DNA from: UBA4732 sp963823075
Lineage (GTDB): Bacteria > Planctomycetota > Planctomycetia > Gemmatales > Gemmataceae
Direction: 5' to 3'
Assembly (NCBI GenBank): GCA_963823075.1
Contig: CAWGKE010000002.1
Span: 186,001-250,000 of the forward strand
DNA: 64,000 bases
Positions 15,877 through 23,881 of the stretch are shown in pieces. Position numbers and translations under genes: made by a program. The notes under the pieces were generated by a model. It was given only the letters and a program-made list of their open reading frames with translations. It was not told the origin of the DNA and searched no databases. Position 1 is the first letter of the stretch; each line of letters begins with the position of its first letter.

Positions 15877-16584
15877 TCAAGCCGCCTGTCGAGTCTCTGG
15901 GACGACCGCGGATCGTTGCAGAGCGTGCAGGGCCGGTTCGGTTCGGGATGGGATTTCGGGGTCGAACTGGTAACCAAAGAAGCGGACATCCTCGGCCCAG
16001 GCTTCTTCGACCAGCCGGCGCGTGCGCTCCGTGTAATGGCGGCGGTAGTCGGGGTGCCGGGATCGGTTCAGGTGCGGCAGGGTTGCGCGGACTCCGGTCG
16101 CGGCGCAGACCTTGCCGAAGTCTTCCTCCAGGTCCTCGAACCGGCCGACGAAATCGACGAGCAGGCCGCCGCGCGCGTCGGCGACGAAGCTTTTTTGCAG
16201 CAGCCAGGCGTGTTCGACGCGCCAGGCCAGGAACTCCTCGAAGCCGCTCATGCGTACAACCAGGGCGTGCAGTCGGTGCGCGCGATTCTGGCGAACGTAG
16301 TGGTAATAGGACACGTTCCAGTCCCAGGGGTTCCGCACGAAGGCGAATTTGAAATAGCCGTCGAAGGCGGCGGCCGGCAAGACCGCCCGCAGCTCGGCGG
16401 CGGTGGCGTGGGCCGGCAGAGAGGCCAGCGGATGCCGCGGCGCCAAACCCAGCCGCCATCGGACGCGCTTCCACAGCGAGCGACTGGGGAAGTCGGCGTA
16501 CCGGCCGAGGGCTTCTCCGACGCTGACGCCGCCGGTCTTGATGACGTGCACGAAGAGAAAGCGGTGCGAATGGGAAAGGAGCAT
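15877..16584 (-). CDS. Sulfotransferase family protein
   Basis: 235 residues from ATG at 16584 (MLLSHSHRFLFVHVIKTGG). The 5'-phosphosulfate-binding loop appears as HVIKTGGVSVGEAL near the N-terminus. The 3'-phosphate-binding motif appears as FAFVRNPWDWNVSYYHYV at about residue 85. These are hallmarks of PAPS-dependent carbohydrate-type sulfotransferases. Near the C-terminus LNRSRHPDYRRHYTERTRRLVEE matches the family ending. Acceptor unknown; glycans are usual for this branch. It is convergent with the permease gene, with 23 bases between stops. Confidence 0.85.
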   Translation of the reverse strand: MLLSHSHRFLFVHVIKTGGVSVGEALGRYADFPSRSLWKRVRWRLGLAPRHPLASLPAHATAAELRAVLPAAAFDGYFKFAFVRNPWDWNVSYYHYVRQNRAHRLHALVVRMSGFEEFLAWRVEHAWLLQKSFVADARGGLLVDFVGRFEDLEEDFGKVCAATGVRATLPHLNRSRHPDYRRHYTERTRRLVEEAWAEDVRFFGYQFDPEIPSRTEPALHALQRSAVVPETRQAA

Positions 16585-16835
16585 GGGGCCTCGGTCTTCC
16601 GGAATCACTCTCGGCGCCGCATCGCGCGTCCCCCGGGAGGATTGGCCAACTGATCCGCAGCACCCCAGAAAATCCATGGCGGCGACGGCCCTTCGCCTGG
16701 AAAGGGCGTGGTCCCGACCGGGGCGGGAACGTACAGTCGCGGGTCGCAGAGGTCAAGACGACCTTGGCCGGGAGCGCGGAGCGACTCCAGGCGTTTTCTT
16801 GCAATCGGCGGCCGAAGTTCCTGTATCCTGGAGAA

Positions 16836-18267
16836 ATGCGACCCCGCCTGCTATTCGTGACCGGCAAGCTGGCCGAGACGGCCCTGCGGCGCACCCTCGC
16901 CGAGCTGGCGCCGCGCCGGCTTCGACTGCGACGTGGCCGTCCTGCCAATTACCGTGGTCGCCCTGGCCGCAACGCCGTGGATCGCCCGCCACCTGAACGT
17001 TCCAGACGGCGTCGATCGCGTGGTGCTGCCCGGCCTGTGCGCCGGCGACCTGGCCTCGGTGCAGGCGCTCACGCCCGCCCTGGTCGAGCGCGGCCCGACC
17101 GACCTCCGCGACCTGCCCGACTTCTTCCGCGCCGCTCCCACACCGCTGGATTACGGCGCTTACGATGTCGCCATTCTCGCCGAAATCAATCACGCTCCGC
17201 GCCTGCCGCGCGAGGAACTGCTGACCCAGGCGCGGGCGTTGCGGGCCGACGGCGCCGATCTGATCGACGTGGGCTGCGACCCCGGCGACGCTTGGGCCGG
17301 GGTCGGCGACGCCGTGCGGGCGCTGCGCGGCGAGGGGATGCGCGTCTCCATTGACAGCTTCAACCCGGCTGAGGTCGAGGCGGCGGTGCAGGCCGGCGCC
17401 GAGCTGGTGCTGAGCGTCAACAGCGGCAACGTGGCGGCCGCCCGGTCGTGGGGCCGTGAGGTCGTCGTCCTGCCCGACGTGCTGGCGACGCTCGAAGGGC
17501 TGGACCGCACGGTCGAGGCGCTGACCGGCTGGGGCGTGCCGTTCCGCATCGACCCGGTGATCGAGCCGATCGGCTTCGGCTTCGCGGAGTCGCTGGGGCG
17601 CTATTCAGAGGTGCGGCGGCGCTACCCCGGCGCCGAGATGATGATGGGCGTCGGCAACCTGACCGAGCTGACCGACGCCGACTCGGCCGCGATGAACGTG
17701 CTGCTGCTCGGCTTCTGCCAGGAACTCGGCGTGCGGAGCGTGCTGACGACGCAGGTCATCAACTGGTGCCGCAGCTGCGTCCGCGAGCTGGACCTGGCCC
17801 GCCGCCTGGTGCATTACGCCTGCACCCGGCGCGTCCCGCCCAAGCGCCTGGCGCCGGACCTCGTGTTGCTGCGCGACCCGAAATTGCGCGTCCACGGGGC
17901 GGCGGTGCTGGCCGACCTGGCGGCGCGCGTGGCCGACCGCAATGTTCGTCTCTTCGCGGAAGAGGGGCGGCTGCACGTTATCAACCGCGCGATGCACCTG
18001 GAGGGGGCCGACCCGTTCGCGCTGTTCGACGAATTGCAGCGGCGCGACCCGGTGGACCCGGCGCACGCCTTCTACCTCGGCTGGGAGATGGCCAAGGCCG
18101 CCACGGCCCTGACGCTGGGCAAGAACTACGTGCAGGACCAGGCGCTGCGGTGGGGCTTCCTGACTGTCCCGGAGGAGAGCCACCGGGATAAAATGCGGGA
18201 GGAGGAAGGCGAAACGCGGAATGAAGAGCGAAGGCCGTCGCATGACGAACCCACCGCCGGAGGTTGA
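16836..18267 (+). CDS. Dihydropteroate synthase-like pterin-binding protein, frameshifted
   Basis: The protein starts MRPRLLFVTGKLAETALRRT (ATG 16836 after GGAG). It shifts frame at about 16915 and continues DVAVLPITVVALAATPWIA to the stop at 18267, about 476 residues in all. The shift is a net +1 or -2 in CCGCGCCGG. The middle holds the pterin-binding TIM-barrel motifs: LRADGADLIDVGCDPG, MRVSIDSFNP and MMMGVGNLTELTDADS. This is the archaeal/planctomycete DHPS-like family with an N-terminal extension, associated with tetrahydromethanopterin-type C1 cofactor synthesis rather than folate. The overlap with pabB supports a shared pABA-dependent pterin pathway; the exact reaction is inferred. Confidence 0.85.
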
Positions 18268-19663
18268 GCCGGCCCGGCCGCTTGTCGAGGAGCTGACGCC
18301 GGCGCCCGACCCGTGGGAGGTTTTTCGACGACTCGCCAACCTTGCCCGCGTTGTTTTCCTCGATTCCACCAGCGGGCCTACCGACCTTTGCCGCTATTCG
18401 TTCGTCACAGCCGACCCATTCCGCCAACTCAGAACGCGGGGCGGGGCCGACCCTTTTCCGGCCCTTCATAAGCAGTTAAGGAGCTGGCGAACCGAGAGGC
18501 TGCCTGGGGTGCCGCCATTCCAGGGAGGGGCGGCCGGGCTGTTCGGATACGCCCTCGGCCGTCACGTCGAACGGTTGCCGCGGCCGCGGCGCGACGAGTT
18601 CGGGGCGCCTGACTTGGCGCTCGGTTTCTACGACTGGGTGATCAGCTTCGACCACCGGCAGGGGCGGGCGTGGCTCGTCTCGACGGGGCTGCCTAAGGCC
18701 GAACCGGACGCGCGCCGTCGGCGGGCGGAACACCGCCTAGCGGCCGTGAAGCGCTTCCTCTCGGCGCCCCTCCCGCCGTCGGCTCGGCGGCCGTCTCCCC
18801 GACCAGCCGTCGATCCAGGCTCCCTATTCCCGCTCCCCGGTTTTCCCGGCGTCTCCAGCAATTTCGACCGCCCAGGCTACCTGGAAGCCGTACGCCGCGT
18901 CATCGAATACATCCACGCCGGCGACTGCTATCAGGTCAACCTCTCCCAGCGCCTCCTGCACCCGGCGGGCCTCCACCCGCTGGAACTGTATCGCCGCCTC
19001 CGCGAAGGCAATCCCGCCCCGTTCGCCGGCTACTTCGACCTGGGCGACTTCGCCGTCGTCAGCGCCTCGCCGGAGCGCTTCCTGCACGTCGAGAACGGCG
19101 AGGTCGAGACTCGGCCGATCAAGGGCACCCGGCCGCGCGGCGCCACGCCGGAGGAGGACCGCCGACGGATCGACGACCTTTTGCGCTCTGCCAAGGACCG
19201 TGCCGAGAACGTCATGATCGTGGACCTCCTGCGCAACGACCTCGGCCGCGTCTGCTCGTATGGTTCGGTCCGTGTGCCGGCCGTGTGCCGGCTGGAGACG
19301 TATGAACACGTGCATCATCTGGTGTCGGAAGTGCGCGGCCGATTGCGGCCAGGGCGGACGGCGGTGGACCTGCTGCGGGCGGCGTTCCCCGGCGGCTCGG
19401 TGACGGGGGCGCCGAAGGTGCGGGCGATGGAGATCATCGCGGAGCTGGAGCCGACGGCCCGCGGCCCCTACTGCGGCAGCCTCGGCTACATCGGCTTCGA
19501 CGGGTCGATGGACATGAACATTCTGATTCGCACGTTCACGGTCGGCCGCGGCTGGATGCAATTCCCCGTCGGCGGCGGCATCGTGGCCGACTCCGTGCCC
19601 GAGGACGAATACGCGGAGACGCTGCACAAGGCGGAGGGGCTGTTGCGGGCGCTGCGGGAGTGA
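18242..19663 (+). CDS. pabB: Aminodeoxychorismate synthase component I (PabB)
   Basis: 473 residues from ATG at 18242; an in-frame ATG at 18221 is an alternative. The chorismate-utilising domain is complete: SPERFLHVENGEVETRPIKG, GTRPRGATPEEDRRR, ENVMIVDLLRNDLGRV and GGSVTGAPKVRAMEII near the C-terminus. The PIKGT signature with its active-site Lys fits PabB, which makes 4-amino-4-deoxychorismate using ammonia from PabA, better than TrpE. No glutaminase (PabA) or lyase (PabC) is in the window. It overlaps the DHPS-like gene, so both act on the same p-aminobenzoate to pterin route, possibly for tetrahydromethanopterin. Confidence 0.93.
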   Translation: MTNPPPEVEPARPLVEELTPAPDPWEVFRRLANLARVVFLDSTSGPTDLCRYSFVTADPFRQLRTRGGADPFPALHKQLRSWRTERLPGVPPFQGGAAGLFGYALGRHVERLPRPRRDEFGAPDLALGFYDWVISFDHRQGRAWLVSTGLPKAEPDARRRRAEHRLAAVKRFLSAPLPPSARRPSPRPAVDPGSLFPLPGFPGVSSNFDRPGYLEAVRRVIEYIHAGDCYQVNLSQRLLHPAGLHPLELYRRLREGNPAPFAGYFDLGDFAVVSASPERFLHVENGEVETRPIKGTRPRGATPEEDRRRIDDLLRSAKDRAENVMIVDLLRNDLGRVCSYGSVRVPAVCRLETYEHVHHLVSEVRGRLRPGRTAVDLLRAAFPGGSVTGAPKVRAMEIIAELEPTARGPYCGSLGYIGFDGSMDMNILIRTFTVGRGWMQFPVGGGIVADSVPEDEYAETLHKAEGLLRALRE

Positions 19664-19682
19664 GAAGCGGCTGCAAATCCCA

Positions 19683-19730
19683 GGCGAGCGGCGGGGTTTA
19701 TCCCCGCCGGGACAAGCCCGGCGGCTCGCC
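19683..19730. terminator. Complex palindrome between pabB and the receiver gene
   Basis: Outer arms GGCGAGC (19683-19689) and GCTCGCC (19724-19730) enclose two inner hairpins, GGCGGGG-TTTAT-CCCCGCC and CCGGG-ACAAG-CCCGG. This gives a cruciform-like structure. It sits between the convergent stops of pabB (19663) and the receiver gene (19740), so a bidirectional terminator is likely. The GGCGAGC outer arms recur in the palindrome at 48320. Confidence 0.65.
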
Positions 19731-19739
19731 GGCGACCGT

Positions 19740-20132
19740 TCACACCACGGCCCCCTGACTCTCGCAGCAGCGGCGGACGACCTCCAGCAGGCGGCCGGGG
19801 TCCACCGGCTTGTGCAGGCAGCCGGCCGCCCCGAGCGCGACGGCCTCTTCGTCCGCCGCCTCCGCCCCTGAAAAAACGAGAATCGGGATCGATGCCAGGG
19901 CTTGATCCTGCTGCTGCTCGCGGCGGAAGTGCTGGCCGTCGAGGACAGGCATGGCCAGATCGAGCAGGATGAGATCGGGCCGGCGGTGCGCGCGGAGGCG
20001 GTGCAGGGCGTCCGCGCCGTTGTTGGCCAGCGCGACGCAGTAACCGTCCGCAGCGAGGATCATGCTGATCGCCTCCCGCGTGACGGGGTTGTCGTCGATC
20101 AGAAGGATGCGCTTGTGCGACGTGGCGGCCAT
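19740..20132 (-). CDS. Stand-alone response-regulator receiver protein
   Basis: 130 residues from ATG at 20132 (MAATSHKRILLIDDNPVTRE). It is a single receiver domain: acidic pair in LLIDDNP, phospho-acceptor Asp in LILLDLAMPVLDG (about residue 56), a switch Ser in ILVFSGAE and the conserved Lys in CLHKPVD. No output domain is fused, as in CheY/Spo0F-type carriers. No histidine kinase is in the window, so its partner is unknown. Confidence 0.92.
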   Translation of the reverse strand: MAATSHKRILLIDDNPVTREAISMILAADGYCVALANNGADALHRLRAHRRPDLILLDLAMPVLDGQHFRREQQQDQALASIPILVFSGAEAADEEAVALGAAGCLHKPVDPGRLLEVVRRCCESQGAVV

Positions 20133-20306
20133 GTCTCGGTTCCTCCGGCCGGCGGGCGGGCAGATAATTGCAAATTGTATACCATCGCGCCGCCGGATGC
20201 GAGCAGTCCGGCGCCGTTTTTGCGACTTCTTACGGAGATGGATCAGTCGTCCGTCGCCGTGCCGACGCGGCCCTTCGATGGGCGACTCCAACCCGGAGGG
20301 AGAGTC

Positions 20307-20825
20307 ATGCTCACGAAAGACGACCTCGTGGCCGGCGTTTTCGACGACGTGCGGCCGGCGGAGCGGGCGATCGCGGATCTGTATAGGGCGGGATTCCCCA
20401 TCGACAAGATCGACATGGTGACGCGCAGCCAGGGAGAGACGGAGGGCACGCCGGATTTCGCGCTGCAAAAGAACGCGGCCGACGGGACGGTGGCCGGGGC
20501 CGCAACGGGGGCTGCCGTGGGGGCGCTGGCGGCGGCGGCGGCGGCGACGCTGGCCATACCGGGCTTCGGCGTGGTGCTGGGGACGGGGCTGCTGGCCAGC
20601 CTCATCGGCGGCGCCGCCCTGCTGGGCGCGGCCGGCGGTTCGCTGGTCGGCACGTTCACGGCCCTGGAAATGTCGGAGGACGACGCCCGTTACTACGTGC
20701 AGGCCGTCGAACATGAGGGCCGAACCGTGGTGCTCGTTCAGACGCCGGATCGCCGCGACGAGGCCCGTGTCATCCTCAGCCGGCACGGCGCCCACCAGCG
20801 GCAACGGACGACGACCGTCGTGTAA
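20307..20825 (+). CDS. Glycine-zipper stress-type protein (YflT/DUF1269-like)
   Basis: 172 residues from ATG at 20307, with GGAGGGAG just upstream. The N-terminal part VAGVFDDVRPAERAIADLYRAGFPIDKIDMV is typical of general-stress proteins of the 17M type. It is followed by a long Ala/Gly hydrophobic zone (about residues 62-120, AAVGALAAAAAATLAIPGFG) of glycine-zipper kind and a final alpha/beta part (YYVQAVEHEGRTVVLVQT). Probably membrane-associated. It is divergent from the receiver gene, with about 175 bases between starts. Family assignment is by resemblance. Confidence 0.75.
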   Translation: MLTKDDLVAGVFDDVRPAERAIADLYRAGFPIDKIDMVTRSQGETEGTPDFALQKNAADGTVAGAATGAAVGALAAAAAATLAIPGFGVVLGTGLLASLIGGAALLGAAGGSLVGTFTALEMSEDDARYYVQAVEHEGRTVVLVQTPDRRDEARVILSRHGAHQRQRTTTVV

Positions 20826-20974
20826 ACTCACCGCGAAAGCATGTCCTTGAATCGGCCGCGCCGGGACGCCGCGCCAGCACGTCCCGGCCGCCGGCGCCGC
20901 GCCTGCATCGCCAGCGCCTCCTCCTGTCTTCTCTCGCCACTCATCCCTCGCCACTCGCCCTGCATTTAATTTGG

Positions 20975-21004
20975 TTGACGCCGGGCCGGCACTTCCCGCA
21001 TAAT
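20975..21004 (+). promoter_or_regulatory. Predicted sigma-70-type promoter
   Basis: TTGACG (20975-20980) and CATAAT (20999-21004) are separated by 18 bases, close to the housekeeping consensus. It lies upstream of the small hypothetical gene and rny. The rest of 20826-21171 shows no gene that I can support. Confidence 0.5.
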
Positions 21005-21171
21005 ACATCCAGTCATTACCTATACTCTCCCGCCCAAGGGACGGGAGCGTTGCATCTGAAGAAACGAGGTCCGCGGCCGACCGGGCACGCTACGTTGAGT
21101 GACGCCGGGAGCGCTGTGGGAACCACGACCGACTGTTGCAGCGTCGCACCCAAAAACCTGACGAGTCCCGC

Positions 21172-21610
21172 ATGATCCTGTTCTGTTTGCTGTGCGCGAG
21201 TCTGGTGCTTGGTGGATGGGCAGTGCGCCGTGAGGTGTGCGCGACGTTCGAGAAGCTCTGGCTGCATTTCTTCGGGGTTCGCGTCCGCGTCCTGCGCCGC
21301 CCGGAGCCGTCTCGCACCGACCGCCGCCGCATCGCCTTCCCCGCCGCGTTCCCCTGCCCCCTGCCGCCGCCGATCGTGGCGACACGGCCGGGGTCGTAAG
21401 GTCGCGGCGCGACCGGCGCGCCCCGCATCGGTGGTTCGGACCTGGCCTCCGTCGGCCGGGCGTCCCGACGGGCCGCGCCGCTATCGGTTCTGGTTGCCCG
21501 TCAGTGCGTTCCATTTCGACGACCCGCCGGCGCCCCCTGCGCCGGGCCGGGCGTTTCCCTATGCGCCTTCAGCGTTCGATCCGCCCGAACGTCCCGCGGC
21601 CCCTCGCTAA
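21172..21610 (+). CDS. Possible small membrane protein upstream of rny, frameshifted
   Basis: ATG at 21172 starts MILFCLLCASLVLGGWAVRRE, a plausible membrane segment. The frame ends at 21399, but a second frame continues with YRFWLPVSAFHFDDPPAPPAP and stops at 21610, just before the rny ribosome site. A shift near 21390 would join both into about 146 residues. Low confidence: codon bias in GC-rich DNA can make such frames look coding. Confidence 0.3.
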
Positions 21611-21622
21611 GGAGTGGCCTTC

Positions 21623-23190
21623 ATGGGCGACCCGCTGACGTGTGTCCTGATCGGCTGCCTGGCCCTGGTCGTCGGGGCGGCCGCCGGTTGGCTGGGCGCC
21701 TGGCTGCTGGACCGCGTGCGGCTCCAGGGCGTTCGCGCCGCGCCGCCGAGATCACCGCCGCCGCCCGGTCGGAATCCGAAAAGATCCTTAAAGAAGCCGA
21801 ACTCAAAGCCAAGGACGACCTCTACCAGAAGCGCGAGGAACTCAACCGCGAGACGGATCAGCTCCGCGCCGAGCTGCGCGACCAGGAGCGTCGGCTCGAC
21901 AAGCGCGAGGACGGGCTGGAGGAGAAGAATCAGACCCTGGTGAAGAAGGAGCGCGCCCTCGAACACGGCCAGCGCAAGCTGTCGGAACGGAAGGCCGAGG
22001 TCGAGCGGCGGGCGCAGGAGGCCGACGAGCTGGTCAAGCAGCAGGGGCAGAAGCTGCACGAGATCAGCGGCCTGGCCCGCGACCAGGCCGAGGCGCTGCT
22101 GCTGGAGCGCCTGGAACGCGAGCTGTCCGAAACGATCGCCGGCCGCTTGCAACGGCATGAGGAGAACTTGCGGCAGGCCAGCGAGGAGAAGGCCCGCCGC
22201 ATTCTGGCGACCGCCATCCACCGTTACGCCGCCGAACACACCGCCGACACCACCGTCAGCACCGTGGACATCCCCAGCGACGACATGAAGGGCCGGATCA
22301 TCGGCCGCGAGGGCCGCAACATCCGCACGTTCGAGAAATGCACCGGCGTGGACGTGATCGTGGACGACACGCCGGGCGTGGTGATCGTCAGCGCCTTCGA
22401 CAACATCCGCCGCGAGACGGCCCGGCTGGCGCTGACCAAGCTGATCCAGGACGGCCGAATTCACCCTTCGCGGATCGAGGAAGTGGTCACCGAGACGGCC
22501 GCGGAGATGGAGAAGCACATCCTGGAGGTCGGCCGAACGGCGGTGCTGGACGCGAACATCGGCGCCCTGCACGAGAAGCTGGTGCAGCTCCTGGGCCGGC
22601 TCAAGTTCCGCACGAGCTACAGCCAGAACGTCTTGCAGCACAGCCTGGAGGTGGCGCACCTGTGCGGCATGATGGCGGACGAGCTGGGCCTGGACGGCCG
22701 GCTGGCGCGGCGCTGCGGCCTGCTGCACGACGTGGGCAAGGCGGCCGACCACGAGATGGAGGGCGGCCATCCCAAGATCGGCGCCGAGTTGGCCAAGCGT
22801 TACGGCGAGACGAGCAAGGAGGTGCTGCACGCCATCGTCGGCCACCATGACGACGTGATGATCGACCACATCTACACGGTGCTGGTGGCGGCGGCCGACG
22901 CCATCAGCGCCTCGCGTCCCGGCGCCCGGCGCGAGACGCTGGAGAAGTACGTCAAGCGTCTGGAAGACCTGGAGGCGGTGGCGTCCGGCTTCCCCGGCGT
23001 GGAGCATGCTTACGCCATCCAGGCCGGCCGCGAGGTGCGCGTGATCGCCAACGCCTCGCAGACCTCCGACAGCGACGCGCTGAAGGTCTGCCACGACATC
23101 GCGCGGGCCATCGAGGAGCAGCTGCACTACCCCGGCGAGATCAAGGTCACCGTGGTCCGCGAGACGCGGGCGGTGGAGTACGCCCGGTGA
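21623..23190 (+). CDS. rny: Ribonuclease Y, frameshifted near the N-terminus
   Basis: ATG at 21623, with GGAG upstream, gives MGDPLTCVLIGCLALVVGAAAG, the N-terminal membrane anchor. A net -1 shift at about 21740 is needed to join it to AAEITAAARSESEKILKEAE and the long coiled coil (about residues 40-190). Next come a KH domain (GRIIGREGRNIRTFE) and an HD domain (CGLLHDVGKAADHE, VGHHDD). Total about 522 residues, normal for RNase Y, the membrane-bound endonuclease that starts mRNA decay in many bacteria. The break lies in a GCCGCGCCGCC run and is probably a sequence error. Confidence 0.93.
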
Positions 23191-23309
23191 GCCGGGCGCC
23201 GACCTCCGACCCCGTGAGCGCTTCCCGGGCGGCAGGCGAATGGGGAAAAATACTTCGTCCGGGCCGTGATCGCGCGGCCGCATTCACGCTTCTTGCCATA
23301 GAGGGTGCG

Positions 23310-23878
23310 ATGCCGCAGAACGCCGAGGAAGGCTCCGGCCTGGAGCGCTTCCGCGACTATCTTGCCTTGCTGGCGCGCGCCAGGTTGCGCCGCAACTGCG
23401 CGGCAAGATCGATTCATCGGTCGTGGTGCAGCAGACGCTGCTGGAGGCGCACCAGGCGGCGGAGAAGCTTGATGGCTTGACGGAGCGGCAGCGGCTGGCG
23501 TGGCTGCGGCGCGCCCTGGCGAACAACCTGACCGACGAGGCGCGGAAGCTGGGCACGGCGGCGCGTGACGTGGGGCGCGAGCGCTCCCTGCAGGCGGCCC
23601 TGGAGGAGTCATCGACGCGGCTGGAGAGTTTGCTCGTCGCCAACCAGCCTTCACCGGACGAGGAGGCTGCACACAACGAACAACTCTTGCGCCTGGTGGA
23701 GGAGTTGAAGCAGCTCCCGGAGTCGCAGCGGACGGCGGTGGAACTGCACTACATGCAGGGGCTGCCTCTGGCGGCGGTCGCCGAACAGCTCGGGCGCAGT
23801 AAGGAGGCGGTCGCCATGCTCATTTACCGGGGCATGACGCGGCTCCGCCAGCGGCTGGCCGGAGAAGAGCGGGAGTGA
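23310..23878 (+). CDS. ECF-type RNA polymerase sigma factor, frameshifted
   Basis: ATG at 23310 (MPQNAEEGSGLERFRDYLALL). The frame breaks at about 23386 (net -1, GCCAGG where GCCCAGG is expected) and continues LRGKIDSSVVVQQTLLEAHQ to 23878, about 190 residues. Region 2 is LERFRDYLALLAR to LAWLRRALANNLTDEARK. Region 4 is LPESQRTAVELHYMQGLPLAAVAEQLGRS, a clear helix-turn-helix. It belongs to the planctomycete ECF group normally encoded beside a Ser/Thr kinase, and the kinase gene starts 4 bases after its stop. Kinase-linked control of the sigma factor is a known arrangement for such pairs, but the mechanism here is inferred. Confidence 0.9.
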
Positions 23879-23881
23879 GCC

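Noticed and set aside
18242..19663. Anthranilate synthase component I (TrpE) instead of PabB
   Set aside because: The PIKGT signature and the overlap with the DHPS-like gene favour PabB; no trp genes are nearby.
21172..21622. A second promoter or RNA element between the small gene and rny
   Set aside because: No -10/-35 pair or stable hairpin convincing enough; the stretch is better explained as a frameshifted small coding region.
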